NCBI RefSeq assembly: GCF_001514495.1
Contig: NZ_BCNM01000019.1
Span: 94,074 to 158,073 of the forward strand
DNA from: Paenibacillus pabuli NBRC 13638
GTDB lineage: Bacteria > Bacillota > Bacilli > Paenibacillales > Paenibacillaceae
Direction of reading: 5' to 3'
DNA: 64,000 bases
The notes under the pieces are model-generated. The model ran no database searches. It had not been told where the DNA came from and saw only the letters and a list, made by a program, of their open reading frames with translations. The position numbers were made by a program, and so were the translations under genes. Below are positions 32,563 to 41,297 of the stretch, one piece after another. How positions within the stretch are numbered: position 1 is the first letter of the stretch; each line of letters begins with the position of its first letter.

Positions 32563-33069
32563 TTAAGCGTGATTGCGTTGATTTTGCATCCGACGCTGCG
32601 TTAGGTAGTCACTTTCATAAAAGGCCAGATCATCGCGCAGTTCTTCATAGGTTTTCGACACCTCAAGAATAACATCCCGTACTGCACGGATGGGCTTATC
32701 ACGGAAACGGATTGCATCCTGACCCGTGTAAGCGTATCTGCCATCTTCCGAATAACATTCATTTTTAGGATAGAAAAAGCTGTTTACGCATTGGTGATAC
32801 GTGTTATAGAGAGCCTTTTCGGCAAAATCAACATCAAAATTGGCACGACGCAGCACAACGCCAAGTTTTTCGTAAGAAACTTCAGAAAAAACGAGCAAAT
32901 GACGGAGATCCGAAAGAAATCCTTTGTAGAAGGTTGTTGATTCCTCTGTCTGATTCTGATCCAGTTCAGGCAAGGCATTTTCATTCAAAAATTGTTCGAT
33001 CCGATCGATAGCCGGTTTTAACTTTTCCCTAGTTGACTCACATGTTTTCTGTACATTGGCTGCTGACAT
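32563..33069 (-). CDS. YpuI-like protein (DUF3907), helical, unknown function
   Basis: This 168-residue soluble, mostly helical protein matches my memory of the YpuI/DUF3907 family of Bacillales. Visible conserved-looking parts are FYKGFLSDLRHLLVFSEVSYEKLGVVLRR near 47-75, CVNSFFYPKNECYSEDGRYAYTGQDAIRFR near 94-123 and a C-terminal YEELRDDLAFYESDYLTQRRMQ. No catalytic motif is obvious. The ATG at 33069 has GGGGGAG upstream. It is flanked by its own terminator. Confidence 0.6.
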   Translation of the reverse strand: MSAANVQKTCESTREKLKPAIDRIEQFLNENALPELDQNQTEESTTFYKGFLSDLRHLLVFSEVSYEKLGVVLRRANFDVDFAEKALYNTYHQCVNSFFYPKNECYSEDGRYAYTGQDAIRFRDKPIRAVRDVILEVSKTYEELRDDLAFYESDYLTQRRMQNQRNHA

Positions 33070-33358
33070 AAAGGTAGCTCCCCCTTAAATAAGTCCTTAC
33101 ATATAGATCGGCCACAGGGATGTTCGCCCTTGACCTTGAATTCTCAGGTACTATCCTACCATAAAAAGATGACGAGCGGTATCCCTTAATCAGGCTTTCC
33201 CTTTCTGCTGCTGAACATGCTCGCAAACGCATCCAACCTCATGTTCAGTTGCATAAAAATATGCGCTTTTCCTAACGATAGATATAACCAGTGACAATGA
33301 TGAATTCAGAACACGGTTAAGAATGATTGTCAAACTAATTGAGGAGGTTCCATCCCTT

Positions 33359-35233
33359 ATGTCCAGACCGAAATGGGTTAACTGGGCCATAGCCGCTGGG
33401 GCGGGCGCACTTGCCCTGACGCTGCTGCTTCCCACGTCCAATCGCCCTGTTCCAGTCCCAAGTGCCATGCCCGATTCTCCACACAAAGAGCATGCAAGCA
33501 AGCAACGCCTCAAAGTCCAGGATGTAAAAGCAACCGATATGCTTACACGTATGGATGCCAAACAGCATCTCAGCAGCATGCTTGAGAAAACCTCCAATAT
33601 GACTGATTCGCAAATCAAGCGCTACATCACCGAATTACAACAAACACATGACCATATTTGCTCCATCGATATGATGAGTACCGATGGAGCAAACCGACGG
33701 CACTTTGACAAAAAATCATCAAAAGGAAGCAAGCTGGAACAGCAAAAACTTGAACATTCTCTTACCCTTGCGAAGAAAGCCGTCAGCAAGCGTCAAAGCT
33801 TCGAGTCCTCTTCCTTCCCTCTGGGTAAAGAAAAGTATTTTGTGATGGGACAGCCCTCCAAGGATGGGAAACGAGCGGTCATCGCACTATTTAGCCAGAA
33901 TGTGCTGAATGCCGTAGAGCAGCATCAACGCAAGAATCTGCGCATGATTCCCTATCCGCGTGAAGGTAAATTCAAAATTGAGTCGGTGCACCCGGATACC
34001 CTCAAAGAAATCACAGTGAAAACAGGTCATGATAACGCGAATGCCAGTCACTTTTACGAAAATGAGATTGTGATCCGTTTCCGGCAGAACCCGGGTGAGC
34101 GGGACTTGCGCATCATTAAATCTGATCTGCGTACCCAATCCGCACGCAAGCTGGGATATACGTATGTTTTCCGGTCTGAAACCATGAATTATGAGCAATT
34201 GCATGCTTATTTCGAACGTAAATGGAATCCGTTATATATGGAACCCCACTACATGTATTTAACCAATGAGACCACAACTGAACAAACAGATGTAACCGTG
34301 CCCAATGATATTTTATTCTCTGACTATCAGTGGAATCTGCCCGCCATTGAGACCAACCGCGGTTGGAATATTACAAAGGGCAACAAGGACGTTATCGTTG
34401 CGGTGGTAGACACCGGTGTTGATCTGACCCACCCTGACCTGAAAGGCAAACTGCTGGACGGTTATAATGTCGTTGATCCGGCAAGCAAACCGCTTGACGA
34501 TGTTGGCCATGGTACACATGTCGCAGGTATTATCGGGGCTGTTGTGAATAACAATGAAGGTGTTGCAGGCATGAGCTGGTACAACAAGGTACTTCCTGTT
34601 AAGGTACTGGACAATTCAGGTTCAGGTACAACCTATGCTGTTGCAGAAGGCATCATCTGGGCTGCAGATCATGGAGCAAAAGTCATTAATATGAGTCTCG
34701 GCAATTATGCCGACGCCCAATTTCTTCATGATGCAATCAAATACGCGTTTGACCGCGATATCGTATTAATTGCTGCGACTGGTAACGACAACACGGAGCG
34801 ACCGGGATACCCTGCAGCTTATCCTGAAGTGTTCGCAGTATCTGCTACGGATCCGGATATGAATAAAGCTTCCTATTCCAACTATGGAGATTACGTAGAC
34901 GTGACGGCACCAGGTTCCAGTATTGCAAGTACGTATCCGAAAAACCAGTATGCGGCCTTGTCCGGAACGTCGATGGCAAGCCCCCATGTAGCTGCACTTG
35001 CAGGTTTGATCCGCTCCTTAAATCCGGATTTGACCAACACGGAGGTTATGGATTTGATGCGTCAAAGCGTTATAGACCTCGGCGATCCTGGCCATGACAA
35101 ATATTATGGATATGGGCAGATCGACGTGTTTAAGGCTTTGGAGGCGGCTTCAGGCAGTAGCGCCCCACTTCAGTTCTGGCCACAGCATGTGAGACAGCAA
35201 ATGGACAATACGATGAAAAAGTACACCAAATAA
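33359..35233 (+). CDS. Subtilisin-like serine protease (S8) with N-terminal anchor and long N-terminal region
   Basis: This 624-residue protein has a membrane segment at about 8-25 without a clear cleavage site. A roughly 300-residue N-terminal region of unknown fold follows, in part resembling an inhibitor/fervidolysin-like propeptide (ENEIVIRFRQNPGERDLRIIKSDL near 235-260), then the peptidase domain. The catalytic triad is Asp351 (VVDTGVD), His384 (GHGTHVAG) and Ser538 (SGTSMASPH). I start it at the ATG at 33359, after GAGGAGG; an in-frame ATG 36 bp upstream precedes that site. Convergent to the CotD-like gene. Natural substrates cannot be inferred. Confidence 0.9.
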   Translation: MSRPKWVNWAIAAGAGALALTLLLPTSNRPVPVPSAMPDSPHKEHASKQRLKVQDVKATDMLTRMDAKQHLSSMLEKTSNMTDSQIKRYITELQQTHDHICSIDMMSTDGANRRHFDKKSSKGSKLEQQKLEHSLTLAKKAVSKRQSFESSSFPLGKEKYFVMGQPSKDGKRAVIALFSQNVLNAVEQHQRKNLRMIPYPREGKFKIESVHPDTLKEITVKTGHDNANASHFYENEIVIRFRQNPGERDLRIIKSDLRTQSARKLGYTYVFRSETMNYEQLHAYFERKWNPLYMEPHYMYLTNETTTEQTDVTVPNDILFSDYQWNLPAIETNRGWNITKGNKDVIVAVVDTGVDLTHPDLKGKLLDGYNVVDPASKPLDDVGHGTHVAGIIGAVVNNNEGVAGMSWYNKVLPVKVLDNSGSGTTYAVAEGIIWAADHGAKVINMSLGNYADAQFLHDAIKYAFDRDIVLIAATGNDNTERPGYPAAYPEVFAVSATDPDMNKASYSNYGDYVDVTAPGSSIASTYPKNQYAALSGTSMASPHVAALAGLIRSLNPDLTNTEVMDLMRQSVIDLGDPGHDKYYGYGQIDVFKALEAASGSSAPLQFWPQHVRQQMDNTMKKYTK

Positions 35234-35251
35234 TGACTGTAGCTCTTCATA

Positions 35252-35292
35252 TAAAAAAACAAAAGCAGCTGCGCCCCGGGGCGTATGCTGCT
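35252..35292. terminator. Terminator between the subtilase and CotD-like genes
   Basis: AGCAGC...CGCCCCGGGGCG...GCTGCT (35264-35292) forms a GC-rich stem. Seven T plus four T follow on the minus strand, so it mainly serves the CotD-like gene; only CTTT follows on the plus strand. Confidence 0.75.
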
Positions 35293-35332
35293 CTTTGGTA
35301 TATTTACCTATTCCCCCGGGGCACCCGCTGCA

Positions 35333-35590
35333 CTAGCGCTTGCGAGAAGTTGTGCGGGATTTGCCTGATTTTTTCACGGATTTTTTCTTGGCGTTGTGGC
35401 TTGAAATATAACAAGGATCTTCTTCTTTGACCACTACAGGGTACATATGATGATGAATTGGCACACAGTGATGTTTTTTGATGACTTCGATCGGGTGGAT
35501 TACAGGTACGATTTGTGGAATGTAGTAATCTTCAACAACCTGGATCGGGTCACAAACTATCGGGCAAAGCGGTGGACAGAAATGGTTCAT
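35333..35590 (-). CDS. CotD-family-like spore coat protein
   Basis: This 85-residue protein is rich in Pro, His, Cys, Val and Tyr in its first two thirds (repeated PIV/PVI motifs, HHCVPIHHHMYPVV) and has a basic Lys/Ser/Arg tail (KKKSVKKSGKSRTTSRKR). This layout is like CotD spore coat proteins. I start it at the ATG at 35590, ten bases after AAAGGGAG; an in-frame TTG overlapping that site is less likely. Expected role is in the inner spore coat; assignment rests on composition, not on a diagnostic motif. Confidence 0.65.
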   Translation of the reverse strand: MNHFCPPLCPIVCDPIQVVEDYYIPQIVPVIHPIEVIKKHHCVPIHHHMYPVVVKEEDPCYISSHNAKKKSVKKSGKSRTTSRKR

Positions 35591-35674
35591 TTCAAACCAA
35601 CTCCCTTTCAAGTGATACTATAACGTATTGCACTTGGTCCATTGTGGATTGGATGTATGTCCATTTTTGAAAAA

Positions 35675-37195
35675 TTAAATAAGCGGTAGCCTGTCCGCTG
35701 TTGCCCCACCTTTTTGGGGTGTAACCTTCTCAATGACCCTGCACAATACACGCAGCCCCTCACATAACAGCTCCTGATTCGTTACCGTAAAGCAAATTCG
35801 CAGACTCGCCGTATCCGTCTCCCCCACATAGCAGGCCGAACCCGGCAAAAATGAAACGCCTGCAGCAAGGGCTTGGCGGTGCAGCTCACGCATATCCAAA
35901 CCATCAGGCAATTGCAGCCATAAGTTCAATCCTCCGTCAGGCAGCGTCCAGTACATCCCTGGAGGAGCATATTTCTCCAAGACGTCCGAGGCGGCACACA
36001 GACGGGAATATAATTCTTCCCTCAGACGAGCTGTATACGCACTGTAATGAACTTGAATATACGATTGCAATGCCTTCTGCGTGAGAAGCGGGCTCCCCAG
36101 GTCCGCTGTGGATTTGGCAGCGACAAGTCGGGTGAGCACACTTCCGTCTGCAACTGCACAGGCCACACGGCAGCCAGGAGACAGCACCTTGCTAAAACTT
36201 TTGATATATACCACATGACCTGTCCCATCCATGGATTTAATGGAAGCGGGCGGCGAATCATGGAAATACAGATCAGCGAACGGATCATCCTCCAGGATAA
36301 GACAGTGATAACTCTGAGCCAGATTCAGCAGTTGAGCACGACGCTGTGCAGTCATCGTAATGCCTGTAGGATTGTGAAATGTAGGAATGGTGTAAATCAA
36401 TTTGGGTGGATATGTATCACATAACCGGGTTAACAGATCAATGCGCATCCCTTCATCATCCATCGGCACCGTTATGATCTTCGCTCCCCTGCTTGTAAAC
36501 ACATCAATGGCACCGGTGTAGCTTGGTGCTTCCATATACACAACGTCCCCAGGCCCGACGAATGTCCGTGCGACAAGATCAATCCCTTGCTGGGTCCCAC
36601 TCGTGATCAGCATCCGTTCAGGTGTTACTCTGAGCCCTCTTTCTGCAAAATGCCCCGAAAACGTCTGCCGCAGCTCACGATCTCCCTGGAAAGAGCCGTA
36701 AGCCGCCATCCGTTGTGGATGATCCAAGGAGAGTCGGTAAGCACTGTCGATAATCTCCTGCGTTGGCAACAATTCAGGCTGAATGGCCGACATATGCAGC
36801 TCATATTGAACTTGAGGAGATGCGTCAAAATGTCGCCAAAGCTGTGCACGGGGCAAATAATCGACAAGGGCCATCTGCCAGTTCCAGGGTGTGCTTGATT
36901 CATTCCTCGGATGCGTCCGGTGAGTTCTCTCCATGTCTTCTGTTATCTCCAGATCCTGTCCCCCGCGTACATAGCATCCTTTTCCTTGAGAACAGGTGAT
37001 CAGTTGAATGGCTTCCAGTTCAGCATATGCTTTGGACACGGTCACCAGGCTGACGCCCAGGTCTGCAGTCATTTTTCGAACAGAAGGAAGACGGGTTCCA
37101 GGCTCAATTAGCCCCGATCTTATCCGGTCCGCAAGGGTTAGGGCGATCTGGATATATAATTTGGTGCTGCTCCCCCGCTTCAGTTCAATATGCAT
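35675..37195 (-). CDS. MocR-type transcriptional regulator (GntR HTH fused to aminotransferase fold)
   Basis: This 506-residue protein has an N-terminal GntR winged helix (about 1-75: GTRLPSVRKMTADLGVSLVTVSKAYAELEA) and a C-terminal fold-I aminotransferase domain. The PLP lysine is expected in VVYIKSFSKVLSPGCR. MocR proteins sense PLP or amino compounds and control an adjacent PLP-linked gene. It is divergent from an aminotransferase gene, with four ATAACAG boxes between. I start it at the ATG at 37195; an in-frame TTG five codons upstream overlaps the G-rich ribosome site. Confidence 0.93.
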   Translation of the reverse strand: MHIELKRGSSTKLYIQIALTLADRIRSGLIEPGTRLPSVRKMTADLGVSLVTVSKAYAELEAIQLITCSQGKGCYVRGGQDLEITEDMERTHRTHPRNESSTPWNWQMALVDYLPRAQLWRHFDASPQVQYELHMSAIQPELLPTQEIIDSAYRLSLDHPQRMAAYGSFQGDRELRQTFSGHFAERGLRVTPERMLITSGTQQGIDLVARTFVGPGDVVYMEAPSYTGAIDVFTSRGAKIITVPMDDEGMRIDLLTRLCDTYPPKLIYTIPTFHNPTGITMTAQRRAQLLNLAQSYHCLILEDDPFADLYFHDSPPASIKSMDGTGHVVYIKSFSKVLSPGCRVACAVADGSVLTRLVAAKSTADLGSPLLTQKALQSYIQVHYSAYTARLREELYSRLCAASDVLEKYAPPGMYWTLPDGGLNLWLQLPDGLDMRELHRQALAAGVSFLPGSACYVGETDTASLRICFTVTNQELLCEGLRVLCRVIEKVTPQKGGATADRLPLI

Positions 37196-37210
37196 ACCTA
37201 TGCCCCCCAA

Positions 37211-37289
37211 CTGTTATGATCCGCATTTTACTGTTATAATGCATTTCGTCTATTATAGTTTATAACATCAGTATAACAGTGAATAACAG
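37211..37289. promoter_or_regulatory. MocR operator region with four ATAACAG boxes and divergent promoters
   Basis: Perfect heptamers ATAACAG occur four times in 79 bp: on the minus strand at 37211-37217 and 37231-37237 (20 bp apart) and on the plus strand at 37273-37279 and 37283-37289 (10 bp apart). Between them lie TTTACT (37228-37233) and TATTAT (37251-37256), spaced 17 bp, as a possible plus promoter, and TATAAT on the minus strand near 37252-37257. Confidence 0.7.
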
Positions 37290-37303
37290 GAGATGAGAAT
37301 AAT

Positions 37304-38533
37304 ATGAATATCCCTTGGTCCAAAATGGCACAAAACACCCCGTCCTCTGTCGTTCGCGACATGCTTCAGGCTGCACAGGCACCTGGAATGATATCGCTTG
37401 CCGGAGGTTTACCCGCCCAGACATCGTTCCCACTTGAGGCCATTCGTGAAGCATATGACAAAGTATTTATGGGCGGCGCAGCGGCTCTTCAATATGCAGA
37501 GACGGAAGGTTATCGACCATTGCGTGCCAAAATTGCCGAACGTCTTGAATCCAAGGGCATTCCCGCTTCACCTGATCATATGCTTCTGACTACCGGATCT
37601 CAGCAATCCATTGACCTGGTATGCAGAATTTTGCTCGATGCGGGCGACAGCGTATTGGTGGAATCACCAACCTATCTGGCAGCCCTTCAAGTGATTCACT
37701 CCTATCAGGCAGAAGCGCATGGAGTCGCCTGTGATGATGAAGGCATGTTGCCTGCATCGCTGGAAGAACAGCTTCAGCAGCATCGTCCAAAACTCGTTTA
37801 CATCAATCCTACGTTCTCCAACCCATCGGGCAAAGTATGGAGTCGTGCCAGACGTCAGCAAGCGGTGGACTTGTGTCGTAAATATGGAGTATTGATTTTG
37901 GAAGACGACCCTTATGGGGAAATTCGCTTTAATCCGGAACAGCTGGACGCTCCTGCACTGGCGCAACTGGATGCAGAATCCTATGAGGGTCCATCCAATG
38001 TCATTTACACCAGCACGTTCTCCAAAACCGTAGCCCCTGGCCTCCGCACGGGCTGGATTCTGGCCGCACCCGATATAGTCAAAATTGCTGCCCGTGCCAA
38101 ACAGGGCGCAGATCTGCATTCCAGCAGCATCGACCAAAGAGCACTTCATGCACTGCTGGAATCGTTTGACCTGGACGGGCATATTCGCCATATCTCACAG
38201 GATTATGAACAGCGGATGAAGAAATTGACCGCGCTCATGGCAGCAAAATCCTGGGAAGGTATCTCCTGGAACTCTCCGCAAGGCGGAATGTTCCTGTGGC
38301 TGCAGCTGCCTGAGAGTATGCTGGCAAGCAATCTGTTTACCTATGGAATTCAGGAGAAAGTGTGCATTGTACCAGGTGATTCCTTCTATGCAGGTACACC
38401 GGAGCTGAACCGTATGCGGATCAACTTTACCCATACCGATCCAGACCTGCTGCCTGAGGCAGTCGAGCGTATGGATCGCGCCATTCAACGGTGGCATGCA
38501 TCATTACAGTCGGACAGTGTAGTAACACTGTAA
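37304..38533 (+). CDS. PLP-dependent aminotransferase (fold type I, 2-aminoadipate/aromatic type)
   Basis: This 409-residue aminotransferase resembles the LysN/AraT-like group: MISLAGGLPAQTSFPLEAI near 26-44, the ILEDDPYGEIRF block near 200, and TSTFSKTVAPGLRTGW, where the lysine forms the PLP Schiff base, near 238-252. Full length, with the C-terminal RINFTHTDPDLLPEAV segment. The substrate is unknown; relatives act on 2-aminoadipate, aromatic or branched-chain amino acids. The ATG at 37304 has AGGAGATG upstream. It is the probable target of the divergent MocR regulator. Confidence 0.92.
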   Translation: MNIPWSKMAQNTPSSVVRDMLQAAQAPGMISLAGGLPAQTSFPLEAIREAYDKVFMGGAAALQYAETEGYRPLRAKIAERLESKGIPASPDHMLLTTGSQQSIDLVCRILLDAGDSVLVESPTYLAALQVIHSYQAEAHGVACDDEGMLPASLEEQLQQHRPKLVYINPTFSNPSGKVWSRARRQQAVDLCRKYGVLILEDDPYGEIRFNPEQLDAPALAQLDAESYEGPSNVIYTSTFSKTVAPGLRTGWILAAPDIVKIAARAKQGADLHSSSIDQRALHALLESFDLDGHIRHISQDYEQRMKKLTALMAAKSWEGISWNSPQGGMFLWLQLPESMLASNLFTYGIQEKVCIVPGDSFYAGTPELNRMRINFTHTDPDLLPEAVERMDRAIQRWHASLQSDSVVTL

Positions 38534-38590
38534 TAAACTGTCATCAACTGTATCATTAGGAACCATTTCCCATTCACATGGTAGAACAAA

Positions 38591-38634
38591 AATAAGGCGG
38601 CAGACCGAGAAAACTCAGAGTCTGCCGCCTTATT
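38591..38634. terminator. Strong hairpin terminator after the aminotransferase gene
   Basis: AATAAGGCGGCAGAC and GTCTGCCGCCTTATT form a perfect 15-bp stem with a 14-nt loop. The A/T-rich flanks are short, so it may act in both directions, between the aminotransferase and rnpB. Confidence 0.8.
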
Positions 38635-38772
38635 ATATAACCTGATTGAACAGGTATCTTTTGTCATTATGATGCGATGGCGTCCTTCTGATCAATCAGG
38701 ATCAGATACAATCATTCTGGTTCCCCTCGACTGATAGTGGACTACAGTATTGCTGTTGTGTTGTTGTAGTTA

Positions 38773-39183
38773 GGAAAGCTTACCGTAAGCCGGGTTCTGT
38801 GCTCTTCGTGGTTCAGACGGGAACTACCCTCCCACCACAAGCGACAATCATCTATCTAGGCCATACATTGCTGTACAGCTCAAGCGACCAACCTAGACAC
38901 ACCTCGGGCTAAGGCTGCCATCTCCGAAGAGTCGACTGTGTCCCATTAGGTCTTGCTCCAGATGGGGTTTACCAGGAACGAAGTCACCAGCGTTCCTCGG
39001 GGTCTCTTACACCTCGGTTCCATCCTTGCCTGTGCCGGAAAAATCCGGCCATCGGCGGTCCATTTCTGTGGCACTATCCTTCAACTCGCGCTGACTGGAC
39101 GTTATCCAGCATCCTGCCCTGTGGAGCCCGGACTTTCCTCTCGTGGCAACGAAGGCCACCAGCGATTGTCTGTCAAGCTTTCC
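38773..39183 (-). ncRNA. rnpB: RNase P RNA (class B)
   Basis: The minus strand begins GGAAAGCTTGACAG and ends GGTAAGCTTTCC, so the ends pair as helix P1. The universally conserved GAGGAAAGTCCGGGCTC block lies near 39125-39141, and the 3' conserved ACAGAACCCGGCTTA is near 38785-38800. At about 411 nt it matches the Bacillus class-B RNA (about 400 nt). The RNA removes the 5' leader of tRNA precursors with the RnpA protein. Short open frames in this stretch are not genes. Confidence 0.97.
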
Positions 39184-39197
39184 GAACAACATTACAT

Positions 39198-39226
39198 AGT
39201 ATACAGGCATTTGAGTTTACAAACAA
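39198..39226 (-). promoter_or_regulatory. Sigma-A promoter of rnpB
   Basis: TTGTTT (39221-39226) and TATACT (39198-39203) on the minus strand are spaced 17 bp, about 15 bp before the RNA 5' end. Confidence 0.8.
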
Positions 39227-39266
39227 GCTTAATTATTTACAGGCAGCAACGAATTCACATGTTTTT

Positions 39267-40382
39267 CTAGATAAACTGAAATACTTCCGTGTTTACCTCA
39301 GATGCTGTTACTTGTGTGTCATAACGTTTTTCTTCCAAACGGAAACGCAGCCAGTCCGCAGTTTTCGGTTTCATGATCTTCTCGGCATTATGACCGACAT
39401 CAATAATACACATGCCTGCCATCAGTGCATCGTGAGCCGTATGATAATCCATATCCCCGGTTACGATGACATCAGCACCTTTGAAGCGTGCGGGAAGGGT
39501 ATAACGGCTGCCTGAGCCGCCAAGCACGGCTGCTTTTTTGATTTGCCGATTGAGATCGCCTACTACCCGAACGTATGGCACATCCAATTGGGCCTTCACG
39601 ACCTCCACCAGCTCACCGAGTGTCTTGGGTTGTTTGAGCGGTCCCAAGCGCCCCAGACCCAACGTACGGCCTTTTAAATCCATTGCATACAGGTCATAGG
39701 CTACTTCCTCATATGGATGAGCCTTAAGCATTGCTTGAACAACTTTGCTGCGCAGGCTTTGCGGTACAATGGTCTCGATTCGCATTTCCTCTACCCGCTC
39801 CATCTGTCCCTCTGTTCCGATGAAAGGCTGTGTCCCCTCTCCCGGTACAAAAGTACCTGTGCCTTCTGTATTGAAGCTGCACTTGTTGTACTGACCAATA
39901 CTGCCAGCACCTGCTTCAAGGATCGCCTGAAGTACCTGCTCATGGTGTGTGCGGGGTACGAATACAGCCAATTTGAACAAATGATCTGTATGTACGTCCT
40001 CAAGTGATTCCTTGCTTTCAATTCCAATAGCCTCGGCCATCCAATCATTCATTCCGCCTTCAGCCACATCCAGATTGGTATGACTAATGTACACCGCAAT
40101 ATCATGCTTAATCAGCTTTTCGTACAGTTTCCCCATGGGCGTGTCGGTATTCAATGATTTGACCGGACGGAAAATGATGGCATGGTGCGCAATAATCAGA
40201 TTGGCTCCAATCCGAATGGCCTCGTCTACAACTTCGTTCGTAACATCAAGCGCGATAAGAACATGCGTAATTTCCTTTTGCAGACTACCAAGTTGAAGAC
40301 CAATCCGATCATCCGGCACAGCCAGATGTTTGGGAGCAAGCTGCTCCATGAATTGAATTACCGTTTGACCTTTGGCAAACAT
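39267..40382 (-). CDS. yqfO: Nif3-like dinuclear metal protein (YqfO)
   Basis: This 371-residue protein is the long Nif3 form with the inserted PII-like (CutA-like) domain at about 130-240. The metal ligands are in NLIIAHHAIIF near 58-68, SHTNLDVAEGG near 98-108 and the C-terminal DVGHNAEK. Nif3 proteins form hexamers; they are suggested GTP cyclohydrolase-like or regulatory proteins, without settled function. The ATG at 40382 follows GGAGG and lies inside the trmK 3' end (25-bp overlap), so translation is probably coupled. The trmK-yqfO order is conserved in Bacillales. Confidence 0.92.
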   Translation of the reverse strand: MFAKGQTVIQFMEQLAPKHLAVPDDRIGLQLGSLQKEITHVLIALDVTNEVVDEAIRIGANLIIAHHAIIFRPVKSLNTDTPMGKLYEKLIKHDIAVYISHTNLDVAEGGMNDWMAEAIGIESKESLEDVHTDHLFKLAVFVPRTHHEQVLQAILEAGAGSIGQYNKCSFNTEGTGTFVPGEGTQPFIGTEGQMERVEEMRIETIVPQSLRSKVVQAMLKAHPYEEVAYDLYAMDLKGRTLGLGRLGPLKQPKTLGELVEVVKAQLDVPYVRVVGDLNRQIKKAAVLGGSGSRYTLPARFKGADVIVTGDMDYHTAHDALMAGMCIIDVGHNAEKIMKPKTADWLRFRLEEKRYDTQVTASEVNTEVFQFI

Positions 40383-41116
40383 GAGAGTACCTCCTTCAAG
40401 TTCACAATTAGACGCTCCACCTCAGCCGCCTTGTCCCGCGAAGACTCCTGATCGGATTTGGAGATCGACTGTACAACACTTTGCAGCTTGACAATTTCGC
40501 TCTCCCATTTGGCAAAAAACACATCTGTTGGACGGTCTGTTAAATAAGGACCCATGCGCAGCAGCAAATCTGAAGTCAACTCCACTCCGCCTTCAAGCGG
40601 ACGTGCCCGATACACTTCCTCGTTGGCGATCGGACTGAGGGCTTGGGGCATTGCTGTAATAATCTCGTACACTTTGCCATCTTCTTCAAGCAGCTGCTCT
40701 GCAACTACAACCCATTGATGCTCCAACAACCATCGTCTGAGGATGTCCTCACCCACATTAGGTTGCAAAATAAGCAGTTTGACCTCATCCAGTTTGGAAA
40801 GGCCACGATCCAGAATGGAGGCAATGAGCGCCCCTCCCATACCCGCAATCGTGATAACATCCACTTCTCCTGCAGAGATGACATCCAAACCATCTCCACG
40901 TCGTACTGTAATTCGCTCTTTTAGGCCTGCATCGCTAACTTGCTTACGTGCAGCTTCATAAGGCCCCGGGTTAACTTCTCCCGCTACTGCACCTGCTGCT
41001 TTCCCACTGCGAACTGCCGCTACCGGAAGCAAAGCATGGTCTGAACCAATGTCAGCCAAGCGGCTGCCTTCGGGAATTTGATCATGTATTTGTTGTAATC
41101 GATTCGAAAGTTTCAT
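40358..41116 (-). CDS. trmK: tRNA (adenine22-N1)-methyltransferase TrmK
   Basis: This 252-residue SAM-dependent enzyme methylates A22 of tRNA. The Rossmann motif LADIGSDHALLPV is near 22-34 and ITIAGMGGALI holds the conserved catalytic-region glycine loop near 94-104. An alpha-helical C-terminal coiled coil (about 190-250) is typical of TrmK. I start it at the ATG at 41116, just after TAGGTG; a longer frame to 41200 has no site and encodes a non-family sequence. It overlaps yqfO by 25 bp. Confidence 0.93.
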   Translation of the reverse strand: MKLSNRLQQIHDQIPEGSRLADIGSDHALLPVAAVRSGKAAGAVAGEVNPGPYEAARKQVSDAGLKERITVRRGDGLDVISAGEVDVITIAGMGGALIASILDRGLSKLDEVKLLILQPNVGEDILRRWLLEHQWVVVAEQLLEEDGKVYEIITAMPQALSPIANEEVYRARPLEGGVELTSDLLLRMGPYLTDRPTDVFFAKWESEIVKLQSVVQSISKSDQESSRDKAAEVERLIVNLKEVLSCLPKVKR

Positions 41117-41240
41117 GAAGCACCTACACCATTCATTTAATTTATTGATTTGCATTGAACAACAAAAAGCGATAAAATGAAATCCAATAAAACATTTCAA
41201 GGATGAATTACCAAAACCAAGAAATTTAGATGTTCAATTT

Positions 41241-41290
41241 AAAAATAAAGGAGACCCCGCCGCCGCTTAAGCGTCTTGCGGAAAGTCTCC
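41241..41290 (-). terminator. Terminator after rpoD
   Basis: GGAGAC and GTCTCC close a long GC-rich hairpin with an internal GCTTAAGC palindrome. TTTATTTTT follows on the minus strand. It separates the dnaG-rpoD unit from trmK-yqfO. Confidence 0.8.
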
Positions 41291-41297
41291 CATAGTG

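Noticed and set aside
35252..35340. CCCCGGGG-rich tracts as an attachment or recombination site
   Set aside because: They are explained by the GC-rich terminator stem with a T-run; no integrase gene is nearby.
38953..39270. Open frames on both strands inside 38.9-39.3 kb
   Set aside because: They lie in the RNase P RNA gene; its conserved helices and motifs explain the sequence.
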